DNA of 64,000 bases from Kitasatospora sp. NBC_00240. GTDB taxonomy: Bacteria; Actinomycetota; Actinomycetes; Streptomycetales; Streptomycetaceae. Every line of letters begins with the position of its first letter. The first letter of the stretch is position 1. This document shows, one piece after another, positions 32,137-41,800 of the stretch. The translations under genes and the position numbers were made by a program. The notes below the pieces were generated by a model. That model did no database searches and was not told the origin of the DNA. It worked only from the letters and a program-made list of their open reading frames with translations. Location of the stretch: contig NZ_JAPEMU010000001.1 in the NCBI RefSeq assembly GCF_026342405.1, positions 5,394,001 through 5,458,000 of the forward strand, given 5' to 3'.

Positions 32137-32179
32137 CGGACGTCGCCGCGGTCGTCCGGGGTGCCGGTCGCGGCTCCGC

Positions 32180-32983
32180 TCAGCCGGCCTGGGTCCGCCC
32201 GATGGTCGGCAGGATGAAGTCCTGGATCAGGCCCTTGGCGTCGCGGACGATCGGCCGGAAGACCCGGTAACGCGACAGGTTGATGACCCGCGCGGCCATC
32301 GGGGTGGAGCGCCGGACGAACTCCCTGGTCCGCTCGGTGTCCGGGGTGCGGTCGAAGACCCAGTACAGGACGACGACCATGAGGTGCAGCCAGAGCAGGT
32401 CGGGCAGCAGCTCGGCGAGTTCGGCGTCCAGCTTGGGCGCCAGCTCGGAGCCGGTCAGCACCTCGCGGAACAGCTCGACCGCGGTCGCCCGGGCCGGGTG
32501 CGACTCGTTCGAGAACGGGCTGAGCGAGCTGGTCGGGTCGGCGGCCGTCCGGAAGAACTGCGAGGCGAACTCGTGGTACTCCGCTGCGCAGTCGAGCCAG
32601 GAGGTCAGCGCGATCTCCAGGCGCTCCGCGAAGTCCTTGCTGCCGGCCATCCGGGCCCGGGCGTCGGCCGCGTGCTGGTACGTCATCTGGTCGTAGAACC
32701 CCTGAATCAGGAATTCCTTCGACGCGAAGTAGTAGTAGGCGTTGCCGACCGACACCCCGGCGTCGGCGGCGATGGCCCGCATGGTGGTCTTGTCGTAGCC
32801 GCGTTCCTTGAAGAGGCGCATCGCGGTCTCCAGGATCAGAGCCCTGGTCTGCTCGCTCTTCCCGGTCTTCGGGAGCGCCCGGCCGCCGGGCAGTTCCGGG
32901 GCCACCGGAGTGCGCTCGTCCTTCGGGCTGTCGCTGTCCTTGGGCTCGTCCACGCTGGCCGAGCCTACCGGGGTGTCAGTCAC
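32180..32983 (-). CDS. TetR-family regulator
   Basis: The 267-residue protein has a 40-residue charged N-terminal extension (DEPKDSDSPKDERTP), then the TetR HTH (ETAMRLFKERGYDKTTMRAIAADAGVSVGNAYYYFASKEFLI) and a large helical C-terminal domain (LLPDLLWLHLMVVVLYWVFDRTPD). It is longer than most TetRs. The start is GTG at 32983. It lies downstream of the DCC and small membrane protein genes on the same strand. It may bind the paired operators near 34.2 kb, but that is inference. Confidence 0.88.
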   Translation of the reverse strand: MTDTPVGSASVDEPKDSDSPKDERTPVAPELPGGRALPKTGKSEQTRALILETAMRLFKERGYDKTTMRAIAADAGVSVGNAYYYFASKEFLIQGFYDQMTYQHAADARARMAGSKDFAERLEIALTSWLDCAAEYHEFASQFFRTAADPTSSLSPFSNESHPARATAVELFREVLTGSELAPKLDAELAELLPDLLWLHLMVVVLYWVFDRTPDTERTREFVRRSTPMAARVINLSRYRVFRPIVRDAKGLIQDFILPTIGRTQAG

Positions 32984-33184
32984 GGCTCACGGCTCCTGTC
33001 GGAGTGGCGGCCCGGCCGGCCCCGCCTGCCGGGGCGGACCGCCGGACCGCCGTACCGGATCCGCCGAGGTCACCGGCGCTCCGCCCGAGGGCGTCGGGTG
33101 GTCCGCCTCCGTCGCCGCCCCGGTGCTGCCGGTCGGTGTTGTCCACGCCGTTCGTCGGTGTCACGTCGTCCACGGTGGTCGAGC

Positions 33185-33754
33185 CTAGCCCGACCTGGCG
33201 CAGGCGCCGTCGCCGCAGCGGGGCGGCTGGTCCGCCAGGAGCGCCCCCGGCCAGGTCGTCGCCCAGGCGCTGTCGTCCGTCCGGGCCGCGCCGACCGGGT
33301 CGGCCGGTGATCCGCTCGCCCAGGTGCTGTCGTCGGTCCGTGCCGTACCGGATGCCCCCTCCGCACCCGGTCCGGCACGGTCCGCTCCCGTGGCCGCGCG
33401 GTACCTGCCGGCGGCGAACGCCGCCGCTCTGGCCAGCGGGAGGCCGGCCGGAGTACTGAGCCGTCGGGCGAGCGGCCGGTGTGCGGCCAGTGCCCAGAGG
33501 CAGGTGACGAAGGCCTGCGGCCCCCGCCAGACCTCCCCGGTGTCGGCGACCACGGTGATCTCGCCGAGGCTGGCGTCGTGGTCGAGGTCCGGGTACCGCT
33601 CGCGGGCCTCGGCGGAGGCGACCGCGACGAAGTCCAGCGGTACCAGCTGGGGCTGGTCGTGCAGCCAGGCCGTGAGGCGGCGGCAGAGCGGGCAGCCGGG
33701 GTCGTGCAGCACGGTGATCCGGGTGACCGGCGGGGCGTCCGCCGCGGTGTGCAC
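33185..33754 (-). CDS. DCC-family thiol-disulfide protein (DUF393)
   Basis: The 189-residue protein starts with a thioredoxin-like DCC domain: ITVLHDPGCPLCRRLTAWL, with the CxxC pair in GCPLC. It continues DLDHDASLGEITVVADTGEVWRGPQAFVTCLW, the usual DUF393 signature. The last 60 residues are a disordered tail with an internal duplication (RTDDSTWA and RTDDSAWA, each followed by Gly/Pro-rich segments). It is probably a membrane-associated redox protein. It starts 9 bases after the small membrane protein gene ends, so the two are an operon. Confidence 0.85.
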   Translation of the reverse strand: MHTAADAPPVTRITVLHDPGCPLCRRLTAWLHDQPQLVPLDFVAVASAEARERYPDLDHDASLGEITVVADTGEVWRGPQAFVTCLWALAAHRPLARRLSTPAGLPLARAAAFAAGRYRAATGADRAGPGAEGASGTARTDDSTWASGSPADPVGAARTDDSAWATTWPGALLADQPPRCGDGACARSG

Positions 33755-33763
33755 CGGCGGGCC

Positions 33764-34174
33764 TCAGGCCTGGGCCGGGCGCGGCGCGAGGAAGCCCTGC
33801 GGCGCGACCGGCGGGCGCTGCCCGCGCTCCAGGGTGCCGCGGCGGCGGATCCGGTTGAGCACGTAGACGTTGGCGAGGTGCATGAAGCCGAGGACCAGCA
33901 GCACGGTGCCGAGTTTGACGGACATCGCATCGAAGACGCCCTGGGTGCCGGTGATCTTGTCGTCGGTCTTCATCCACAGGGCCACGAAGCCGAGGTTGAG
34001 CAGGTAGAAGCCGACCAGCAGCAGGTGGTTCACCGCGTCGGCGAGCTTCTCGTCGCCGGCGAAGACGTCGGCCAGGAAGATCTTGCCGTTGGTCGAGAGC
34101 GTGCGGGCCACCCAGACCGTGAGTCCGGTGGCGATCGGCAGGTAGACGGCGTAGCTGACCACTGTGAAGTCCAT
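33764..34174 (-). CDS. Small membrane protein, first gene of DCC operon
   Basis: The 136-residue protein has three hydrophobic segments: VVSYAVYLPIATGLTVWVA, NHLLLVGFYLLNLGFVALWM and LGTVLLVLGFMHLANVYVL. The C-terminus is a basic tail. It is an uncharacterised actinobacterial type. ATG at 34174 is preferred; AAAAGGG lies about 9 bases upstream. It is followed by the DCC protein gene, so the pair may form a redox unit in the membrane. It is divergent from a GNAT gene across two GAAC-NC-GTTC operators. Confidence 0.8.
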   Translation of the reverse strand: MDFTVVSYAVYLPIATGLTVWVARTLSTNGKIFLADVFAGDEKLADAVNHLLLVGFYLLNLGFVALWMKTDDKITGTQGVFDAMSVKLGTVLLVLGFMHLANVYVLNRIRRRGTLERGQRPPVAPQGFLAPRPAQA

Positions 34175-34186
34175 CGGGACCACCCT

Positions 34187-34246
34187 TTTCGAACGCGTTC
34201 AAAACCTTGTGGAGATGACTGTAGCGAGAGTTTTGAACACGTTCAA
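34187..34246. promoter_or_regulatory. Two palindromic operators between membrane protein and GNAT genes
   Basis: Site 1 (34187-34204) is TTTCGAACGCGTTCAAAA with the perfect core GAACGCGTTC. Site 2 (34233-34246) is TTGAACACGTTCAA with core GAACACGTTC. Centres are 44 bp apart, about four helical turns, so two dimers would sit on the same face of the DNA. One site lies 13 bases from each flanking gene on the left, the other 26 bases before the GNAT start. The factor is unknown; a TetR gene lies 1.2 kb away. Confidence 0.7.
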
Positions 34247-34271
34247 GCGGTTGCTGTGGGAGGCTCGCCCC

Positions 34272-34820
34272 ATGACGAAGCGGAGCGGCCAGGACGTGAC
34301 GATCAGAGTCGGGAGCATCGACGACGCCGAGGACGTCGCGGCCCTGCACGCCGAAAGCTGGCGGACCGCCTACGCGGGGATCGTGCCCGACCGGGCCCTC
34401 GGCGACGGACTGGCCGCCGAGCGCGGCGAACTCTGGACGCTCCGCCTGGGCGTCGACTACGGCGAACCCGCCAACACCCCCGAGCTGCTGATCGCCGAGA
34501 CCGCGGGGGAGACCGTCGGCTTCGCCTACCTCGTCCCGCAGCCCGACGGCCGGATCCTGCTCGACAACCTGCACGTCCGCCCCGGCCGTACCGGCGGGGG
34601 CACCGGCGGGATGCTGATGCGCGCCGCCCTCGCCCATGTCGCGCGGCGGCACCCGGGCGCCGACCTCTACCTGGAGGTGCTGCGCGACAACACCCGGGCG
34701 GTCGCCTTCTACGAGCGGGAGGGCGGCCGGCGGACCGGCGCCCGGCAGGGGTTCTTCCCAGGCGGCTTCACCCTGCCCGAGTACGAGTACACCTGGGCGG
34801 CCCAGGGCGCCCGGAGCTGA
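34272..34820 (+). CDS. GNAT-family N-acetyltransferase
   Basis: The 182-residue single-domain GNAT enzyme has the acetyl-CoA segment LLDNLHVRPGRTGGGTGGMLMRAAL and the later motif LEVLRDNTRAVAFYEREGGRRTGAR. The start VTIRVGSIDDAEDVAALHAESWRTAYAGIVP is typical of amine acetyltransferases of the RimI/YhdJ-like type. ATG at 34272 follows GGGAGG at 8 bases. It is probably co-regulated with the divergent membrane/DCC operon through the two operators. The substrate is unknown. Confidence 0.88.
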   Translation: MTKRSGQDVTIRVGSIDDAEDVAALHAESWRTAYAGIVPDRALGDGLAAERGELWTLRLGVDYGEPANTPELLIAETAGETVGFAYLVPQPDGRILLDNLHVRPGRTGGGTGGMLMRAALAHVARRHPGADLYLEVLRDNTRAVAFYEREGGRRTGARQGFFPGGFTLPEYEYTWAAQGARS

Positions 34821-34858
34821 GGCCGCCCCGCCGCGACGCCCGGGGAGGCGTGGCGCCG

Positions 34859-35341
34859 TCAGTCGTGGTCGTACACCGTGACCGGCACCCCGGCGGAGGT
34901 CAGCCGCGCGAGGACCAACGGCTCGACCAGCTCCCAGCGTCCGCCCGCCAGGCCGCAGCCGATCCTCGGCATGTGGACGGAGGCGCCGAGCGCCAGCGCC
35001 CGCGGCGCGAGCCGGGCGAGCGCGGCGTCGATCGCCGGGTAGCGGACCGGGACGCCCTGGGAGCGGCTGGTCCGGATCCCGCGCTGGCCGACCATGTTCG
35101 CCACGTGGACCAGGCGCTCCACCTGCACCACCTGCACGGCGCCCAGGCCGAAGTCGTTGGCGGCGCGCTCGCGGTGCCAGCGACGGAACGCCGCCTCCGG
35201 CTCCGGCCAGCGTCGGGAGAGTGCCAGGACGAATCCCTTGCCCCAGCCGCCCAGGTCGTTGCAGACGTGGGCGATCACCTTCACGCCCTTGCCCTGCGGG
35301 GCGGTGGCATCGCCGCGGACGTAGTCGATGGTCGCCGTCAT
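34859..35341 (-). CDS. Macro-domain-like protein (ADP-ribose binding, ALC1/Poa1-like)
   Basis: The 160-residue protein begins ATIDYVRGDATAPQGKGVKVIAHVCNDLGGWGKGFVLALSRRW and contains HMPRIGCGLAGGRWELVEPLV. These are the adenosine and distal-ribose loops of Appr-1''-p-processing-type macrodomains. Such proteins bind or hydrolyse ADP-ribose derivatives. ATG at 35341 is used; no clear ribosome binding site is present, and it starts 10 bases after the MFS gene on the same strand, so translation may be coupled. A second macrodomain protein lies at 50.7 kb. Confidence 0.85.
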   Translation of the reverse strand: MTATIDYVRGDATAPQGKGVKVIAHVCNDLGGWGKGFVLALSRRWPEPEAAFRRWHRERAANDFGLGAVQVVQVERLVHVANMVGQRGIRTSRSQGVPVRYPAIDAALARLAPRALALGASVHMPRIGCGLAGGRWELVEPLVLARLTSAGVPVTVYDHD

Positions 35342-35351
35342 GGCGGAGAGG

Positions 35352-36662
35352 TTAGCGGTCGGCACCGACAGGGTGCCCGGCCATGTCCGCGCCCGGCCCG
35401 GTCTCCGGCCCGGCGCCCGCTCCTGACCCCGCCTCCGACGCGGTCACCGGCGTGGCCGCGGCCGGCCTCCGCCCCAGAGCGCGGCGCCCGGCCAGCGCGA
35501 TCAGCAGGGCCAGGACGGCGGCGCCCGCGGTCAGCTGGTAGCCGGCCCCCGGGCCCGCGTGCTGGGCGATGACGCCGCCGGCCGCCGCGCCGGCCGAGAT
35601 GCCGGCCAGCAGCGCGGAGACCGCCACCGACATGCCCTCGTTGAGCTGCCGTCGCGGCAGCAGCTCCTGGACCACGGTCATCCCGGTCACCATGGTCGGA
35701 GCGGTGCCCGTGCCGGCCACGAACAGCGCGACGGCGAGCACACCGAGTCCGGCCCCGGCCAGCGCCGCGGTGAGCGGGAGCAGCAGGAGCAGCGCCATCG
35801 CCGCCGCCCCGAACAGGAAGCGGACGGCGGGTGCCCGGCGCGGGCGGACCAGCCCGAAGACCAGCCCGGCGACGCAGGAGCCGGCCGCGACCAGGCCCAG
35901 CAGCGGGCCCGCCAGCGACTTCTGGCCGAGCGCGTCGGCGTACGCGAGGGTCGTGACCTCCATCGACCCGAACACGGCGCCGGTGGCGAGGAAGGTCAGC
36001 GCCATCACCCGCAGGCCGGGCCGGCGCAGCGGCGATCCCGGGCGGCGGCCGTCGGGTGCGGGTGGCTGCACGGGGGGTTCGGTGCGGCGCTGGGCGGCGA
36101 ACAGCAGGGCGCCGGCGGCGCCGAGCGTCCCGGCGGTGATCAGGCCGGCTTCGGGGAACAGTGAGGTGCAGAGCAGTATCGCCAGGACCGGGGCGGCCAT
36201 GAAGCAGGCCTCGTCCAGGGCCTGTTCCAGCGCGTTGGCCACGTGGCGGGCCTCGGGGTCGGCCCGGAACAGGTGCGCCCAGCGGGCGCGGGCCATGCCG
36301 CCGAGGTTCGGGTTGAAGGAGCATCCGATCCAGCAGGCGTAGAGCGTCCAGTCCGGCGCCCCGAGGTGCACGCAGAGCAGCAGCCCGGCGAGCGGCACCG
36401 CGCCGCCGAGGACGGCGGGGACGGTGGCCCGGGCCTGGCCGTAGCGGTCCACCAGCCGTCCGACCAGCGGGAGGCCGACCGCCGCGGTGACCAGGCCGGC
36501 CGCCGAGACGGTGCCGGCCAGCGCGTAGGAGTCGCGCCGGGCGGCGATCATCGCCACGGTGGAGACGCCCGTCATGGACAGGGCGAGCCGGCCGAGCAGT
36601 CCGGTCAGGGTGAAGGCGAGGGCGCCGGGGGCGGCGAGGATGCGGCGGTACGAGGCGAACAC
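35352..36662 (-). CDS. MFS transporter (12-helix type)
   Basis: The 436-residue protein has 12 predicted helices and the loop motif GRLVDRYGQARATVPA after helix 2. The sequence LVFGLVRPRRAPAVRFLFGAAAMALLLLLPLTAALAG covers later helices. It resembles actinobacterial efflux MFS proteins. GTG at 36662 follows GGAGA at 5-6 bases. It is divergent from a LysR regulator with a dyad in the 112-bp spacer, so it is probably induced by the ligand of that regulator. Confidence 0.85.
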   Translation of the reverse strand: MFASYRRILAAPGALAFTLTGLLGRLALSMTGVSTVAMIAARRDSYALAGTVSAAGLVTAAVGLPLVGRLVDRYGQARATVPAVLGGAVPLAGLLLCVHLGAPDWTLYACWIGCSFNPNLGGMARARWAHLFRADPEARHVANALEQALDEACFMAAPVLAILLCTSLFPEAGLITAGTLGAAGALLFAAQRRTEPPVQPPAPDGRRPGSPLRRPGLRVMALTFLATGAVFGSMEVTTLAYADALGQKSLAGPLLGLVAAGSCVAGLVFGLVRPRRAPAVRFLFGAAAMALLLLLPLTAALAGAGLGVLAVALFVAGTGTAPTMVTGMTVVQELLPRRQLNEGMSVAVSALLAGISAGAAAGGVIAQHAGPGAGYQLTAGAAVLALLIALAGRRALGRRPAAATPVTASEAGSGAGAGPETGPGADMAGHPVGADR

Positions 36663-36743
36663 GGGTCTCCAGGGCGGGGGTTCGGCGGATGCCTCCAGCC
36701 TCGTGGGGGAGCGGCCGATCGGTCCAACACCTGTTTCGCCTTA

Positions 36744-36764
36744 TTGACAACGGACTGTTGTTAA
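36744..36764. promoter_or_regulatory. LysR-type binding dyad
   Basis: An imperfect palindrome TTGACAAC-5-GTTGTTAA contains the perfect part ACAAC-5-GTTGT. It is 10 bases upstream of the LysR start and within the divergent promoter region, as expected for LysR autoregulation and control of the MFS gene. Confidence 0.6.
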
Positions 36765-36774
36765 TATCGCCGCC

Positions 36775-37749
36775 ATGCCCCGTGACCTGCACCCCCGCCT
36801 GCTGCGCGGCTTCGTCGCCACCGCCGAGACCCTGCATTTCGGCCGCGCCGCCGAGCGGCTGCACATCGCCCAGCAGGCCCTCAGCCGGGACATCAAGGCG
36901 CTCGAACGGGCCCTCGGCGGCGCCCTGTTCACCCGCACCACCCGCAGTGTCGAGCTCACCCCGGCCGGTGCCCGGCTGCTGCCGCGCGCCCGCCGACTGC
37001 TGCTCCTGCACGACGAGATCCTCGCGACCACGGTGGGATCCGGGCACCGACCGCTGCTGCTGGACCTCAACAGCGATGTGACCGGCGACGACCTCACCGC
37101 GGGCCGCCTGCTCGCGCACGTCCGGGAGGCCTGGCCCGAGGGTGAGCTGCTGGCCCGGTTCCACGGCGGACTCGCCGCCGCCGCGGCCGAGCTGCTCGCC
37201 CATCGGCTGGACGTCTCGATGGGGCGTTTCGCCGGCCTGCCCGCCGGTCAGCGGGCCCAACTGGTGCATGTGCCCGTCCGGTTGGAGCAGATGGCGGTGA
37301 TGATGACCGGCCGGCACCCGCTGGCGGGGCGCACCGAACTGCCGCTCGCCGAACTGGCCGGACACCCGGTGGACATCTGCGCGGGCAACCCGGCGACCAC
37401 CGAATGGACCGACCTCGGGGCCCGGCTCCTCGGCGAGCACGGACTGGTGGCGGCGGAGCCGCACGTGGCCCCGGTCGGGGTGGACGAGACCGCCCGCTAT
37501 CTCGCCCGGCACGGCGAGCCGATGCTGACCACCACCGGCGGCCCGCGGATCCCCGGCGCGGTCACCCTGCCCTTGGTGCGGCCGGTGCCGCTGAGCCTGA
37601 TCGGGCTGGTGCACCGGCCCGAGCCGCGCCACCCCGGGCTGGACGCGCTGATCGCTGCGGCCGCCGAGCTCGGTGGCGGGGAAGGCTGGTTGCGACGCTC
37701 GGCGGGCAGCTGGCTGCCGGCGGCGGACGCCGCCCTGCTGGCCGGCTGA
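36775..37749 (+). CDS. LysR-family transcriptional regulator
   Basis: The 324-residue protein has the LysR HTH at the N-terminus (LLRGFVATAETLHFGRAAERLHIAQQALSRDIKALERALGGALFTRTTRSVELTPAG) and a periplasmic-binding-like effector domain. ATG at 36775 is preceded by the dyad at 36744-36764. It is divergent from the MFS transporter, its likely target. The ligand is unknown. Confidence 0.9.
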   Translation: MPRDLHPRLLRGFVATAETLHFGRAAERLHIAQQALSRDIKALERALGGALFTRTTRSVELTPAGARLLPRARRLLLLHDEILATTVGSGHRPLLLDLNSDVTGDDLTAGRLLAHVREAWPEGELLARFHGGLAAAAAELLAHRLDVSMGRFAGLPAGQRAQLVHVPVRLEQMAVMMTGRHPLAGRTELPLAELAGHPVDICAGNPATTEWTDLGARLLGEHGLVAAEPHVAPVGVDETARYLARHGEPMLTTTGGPRIPGAVTLPLVRPVPLSLIGLVHRPEPRHPGLDALIAAAAELGGGEGWLRRSAGSWLPAADAALLAG

Positions 37750-37784
37750 CCGGAGGGGCGGTGGCCGGCGGGCGGGCATGGCGC

Positions 37785-37814
37785 CGCCCCTGCCGTCGGG
37801 GGGCGGCAGGGGCG
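37785..37814. terminator. Terminator between LysR and yceI genes
   Basis: A perfect 11-bp stem CGCCCCTGCCG (37785-37795) pairs with CGGCAGGGGCG (37804-37814), 36 bases after the LysR stop and before the convergent YceI stop. Confidence 0.75.
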
Positions 37815-37956
37815 GAGAGGGGGCGCGGTCGAGCCGGGAGGCCCCGGCGGGCGGGGCGGGCCCGGATCGACGGGCGGGGCCGGCTCCGGTGGGTCGGGCC
37901 CGCGGCGGCCCGGGCCGGGCCGCCGTCGGGTGGGCCGGCTCCGGGGCCGACGGGGT

Positions 37957-38568
37957 TCAGGCCGCCTTGACCGCCGAGATGTCGAAGTTGAGCTTGACCT
38001 TCTCGCCGATCAGCACGCCGCCGGTCTCCAGCGCGGCGTTGTAGCTGAGGCCCCAGTCGGTGCGGTCGATGGTGGCGGCGCCCTCGAAGCCGACCCGCTC
38101 GGCGCCGTAGGCGTCGGTGGCGCTGCCCGTGTACTCCAGGTCGAGGACGACCGGACGGGTGGTGCCCTTGATGGTCAGGTCACCGATCATGCGGTAGCTG
38201 TCGTCGCGCAGCCGCTCGGCCGAGGTGCTGCGGAAGGTGATCTCGGGGTGGGCCTCGGCGGCGAAGAAGTCCCCGGTGCGCAGGTGCTCGTCGCGCTGGG
38301 CCTGCTTGGTGTCGATGCTGGCGACCTTGATCACGATCTCGGCGGAGGAGTTGCCGGGGTTGCTGCCGTCCAGGTGGAGCTTGCCGTCGTACTCGGTGAA
38401 CGCGCCGCGGACGTTGGTGACCATCGCGTGGCGTACGGAGAAGCCGACCTGGCTGTGCGTGGTGTCGATGGCCCAGTCGCCGGTCAGGTGACCCAGGCCG
38501 GGGCCGGCCGGGGCCTCCACGACGGCGGTGGCGGTGTCGGCGGTCTTGGTGCGGTTGAACAGGCCCAT
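37957..38568 (-). CDS. YceI-family lipocalin-like protein
   Basis: The 203-residue protein has the YceI beta-barrel pattern: WAIDTTHSQVGFSVRHAMVTNVRGAFTEYDGKL, then HPEITFRSTSAERL, RMIGDLTIKGTTRPVVLDLEY and DRTDWGLSYNAALETGGVLIGEKVKLNFDI. YceI proteins bind polyprenoids or other lipids. There is no signal peptide, so it is probably cytoplasmic, as in other actinobacterial members. ATG at 38568 follows a strong GAAGGAGG. The upstream region holds an inverted repeat (38582-38609). Confidence 0.9.
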   Translation of the reverse strand: MGLFNRTKTADTATAVVEAPAGPGLGHLTGDWAIDTTHSQVGFSVRHAMVTNVRGAFTEYDGKLHLDGSNPGNSSAEIVIKVASIDTKQAQRDEHLRTGDFFAAEAHPEITFRSTSAERLRDDSYRMIGDLTIKGTTRPVVLDLEYTGSATDAYGAERVGFEGAATIDRTDWGLSYNAALETGGVLIGEKVKLNFDISAVKAA

Positions 38569-38581
38569 GGCTCCTCCTTCG

Positions 38582-38609
38582 GTTCGAAGCCTTTTGTTTA
38601 GGCTTCAAC
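38582..38609. promoter_or_regulatory. Candidate operator upstream of yceI
   Basis: GTTCGAAGCC (38582-38591) and GGCTTCAAC (38601-38609) form an inverted repeat across 9 bases, 14 bases upstream of the YceI start. Further TTCAA motifs follow to 38647. MarR-type regulators commonly control yceI genes, but none is adjacent. Confidence 0.5.
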
Positions 38610-38811
38610 TTGATGGCTCCACCATACACCGCTTCGTTCAAAGTTCAACCATGCGGCGCGCCGGATTCTTGGAAGTGGGGGTGGGGGCAGGTCGGGGCCG
38701 GTGTCATTGCCCCCCGGGTGGAGATCGCTCGTCCGTTCGAATGTCCGCCGGTGCCGATACGCTTCGAGGACCGTCGACCGAAGCCGTCACCGCAGACCGG
38801 AAGGCCCGCCC

Positions 38812-41800
38812 ATGTACGCCCTGCACGCGCTCTGGCGGGCGGACGGGCGGCTGGCCCTCTGGGCCGAGGACGCCCGGGCCCACCCCGCCGAGCCGGCACC
38901 GGCCGGGCCCGACGGCCCGGTGCGGGCCGGCCGGGCCCACCCGTACGCCTGCCCCGCCTCCGCCGTGGCGGGCCTGCTGACCGGCATCGGCCCCGGGCTC
39001 GGCTGGCTCGCCGACCAGGCCCCCGAGCGCTGGGCCACGCTGCGGCTGCCCACCTTCGGCGGTCTACCCACGCCCTCCCCCGAACTTCCGGTACCGCCGA
39101 GCCGGGGCGGCAGCTCGCTCACCCCCTGGCGGGTGCCGGCCCTGCTCTTCGACCCCGCCGCCGCGGCCCAGTTGCTCGGTGAACTCTTCGACCCCCGTTG
39201 GGCCGTGACCACCGCCGAACTGCCCGGGGCCGGGCGCGTCGAGGTCACCCACGGCGCCTCGCTGCGCTGGCTGACCGGCGTGCACGACCTCGCCTGGCGG
39301 CTGGTCCACCGCGGCCGCACCCGGCCCCTGCCCACGGTCGAGGGCGGTGAGCCGTACGCGCGCTGGCACCCGGCCCTGGACGAGGACGGGCGGCGCGAGG
39401 CCACCGAGCTGGCGGCCGGCTGCCCGCCGGTCTGCCGCGGCGAGTGGCCCGGCCCGGCGGCCGGGCGGGGCGGCGCCGACCTGGTCGCCGAGCTGCTGGA
39501 GGTGATGGTCGACGCCGAGGCCCGGGCCGTGCTCGCCGACGGCCCCCCGCTGCTGCGGACCGGCCCCCGCGCTCCCGGGGGTTCCGCCGGCCCCGGGGCC
39601 GGCACGGCCGCCGAGCGCTGGCTCGCGGCGCTCACCACCACCGACGGCCGGATCGAGCCCCGCCGGAGCGACAGGACCGGCGGAGGTGACGGGAGCGGCG
39701 GGAGCGACAGCGGCACGGCCGACGCCGGGCCCGGCCCGGACGAGCCCGCCGAGTTCGCCGCCCTGGCACAGCGCCTCGCCGCCTGGTATGCGGGCCCGGC
39801 GCCCACCGACGCCCCGCTCCGGCTCTGCTTCCGGCTGCTGGAACCCTCCGGTCCCGACCCCGACGACCCGGAGGGGCGCCCCTCCGACGACCACTGGCAG
39901 CTGGAGTTCCTGCTCCAGGCCGCCGACGAGCCCTCCCTGCTGGTCCCGGCCGCCGACCTGAGGTTCGGCAGCGCCGCCCTGGCCGCCTTCGCCCGCCGGA
40001 CGGACGACCCGCTGGACGCCTACAGCGCCGAACTCGACCGCGCCGCCCTGCACTGGCCCGTGCTGCGCGAGGCCCGGCGGGCCCTGCACCCGACCGCCCT
40101 GCCGCTGGACCGGGCCGGCGCCCTCGACTTCCTCCGCACCGCCGCGCCCGAACTCACCGCGGCCGGCTTCGGCGTCCTGCTCCCCACCTGGTGGCGCCAC
40201 CGCCCCACGCTCGGGTTCGCCCTGGAGGTGCGCACCCCTGCCGCCGGCATCGTGGAGAGCACCGGGCAGATCGACCGGGACGCCGTGGTGGCCTTCCGCT
40301 GGCAGGCCGCCCTCGGCGACCTCACCCTCAGCCAGGAGGAACTGGCCGAACTGGCCGAGGCCAAACAGGGCCTGGTCCGGATCCGGGGCCGGTGGATCGA
40401 GGCCGACGCCGGGCAGATCGCCGCCGCGCTGGCCTTCCTCACCCGCCACCAGGAGGGCGCGATGCCCACCGCCCAGGTGCTCCGGACGGCGCTCGACCCC
40501 GGCGCGAGCATCGTGGGGCTGCCCGTGACGGCCGTCCACGCGGACGGGCCGCTCGGCGACCTGCTGGCCGGCCGGGCCGTCGCCCGGGCGCCCGGAGCCG
40601 TGCTCCCCGAGGACTTCCGGGCCACCCTGCGCCCCTACCAGGAGAGGGGTATGGCCTGGCTGCGGTCGCTGGCCGGCCTCGGCCTCGGCGCGGTGCTCGC
40701 CGACGACATGGGCCTCGGCAAGACCGTGCAGACCCTCGCCCTGCTGGCCGTCGAACGGGCCGAGGGCGTCACCGGGCCCACCCTGCTGGTCTGCCCGATG
40801 TCCCTGGTCGGCAACTGGCAGCGGGAGGCCGAGCGGTTCGCGCCGGCCCTCGGGCTGTACGTCCACCACGGCGCCGGGCGGCCCACCGGGGACGAGCTGC
40901 GCGCGGCCGTCCGCGGCGCCGACCTGGTGATCACCACCTACGGGCTGGTGCAGCGCGACGCCCGGGCCCTGGCCGCCGTCCGCTGGCGCCGGATCGTCGC
41001 CGACGAGGCGCAGTCCATCAAGAACTCGGCCACCGCCCAGGCCAGGGCGATCCGCTCGCTTCCGGTGAGCACCCAGCGGATCGCGCTCACCGGCACCCCG
41101 GTGGAGAACCGGCTGGCCGAGCTGCACGCCGTCCTGGACTTCGCCAACCCGGGCCTGTTCGGCTCCGCCGCCGGCTTCAAGGAGCTGTACGCGATCCCGG
41201 TGGAGCAGCACGGCAGCGCCGCGGTGGCGGCCGAACTGCAGCGGCTCACCGCGCCGTTCGTGCTGCGCAGACTGAAGAGCGATCCGGCGATCGCCGTCGA
41301 ACTGCCCGCGAAGCAGGAGATGACGGTCTGGTGCAACCTCACCACCGAACAGGCCGGCCTCTACCAGGCGGTGGTTGCCGAGCTGCTGCACCGGGTCGAG
41401 GGCATCCGCGGCGTCGAGCGGCGCGGCACCGTGCTGGCGGCCATCGGGAGGCTCAAGCAGGTCTGCAACCATCCGGCCCAACTCCTGCACGATGATTCGG
41501 CGTTGGCCGACCGCTCGGGCAAGGTGGCCCGGCTGGTGGAGATCCTCGCGGCGGCCGCCGCGGAGGGCGACCGGACGCTCGTATTCACCCAGTACGCGGA
41601 GTTCGGCCGGCTGCTCCAGCCGTACCTGGCCGAGCGGCTCGGCCAGGAGGTGCTGCACCTGCACGGTGGCGTGCCCAAGCGCCGGCGGGAGGAGCTGGTG
41701 GCCCGGTTCCAAACACCGGACGGCCCCGGGGTCTTCCTGCTCTCGCTCCGGGCCGGCGGCTCCGGGCTCAACCTGACCGCCGCCAACCAGGTGATCCACC

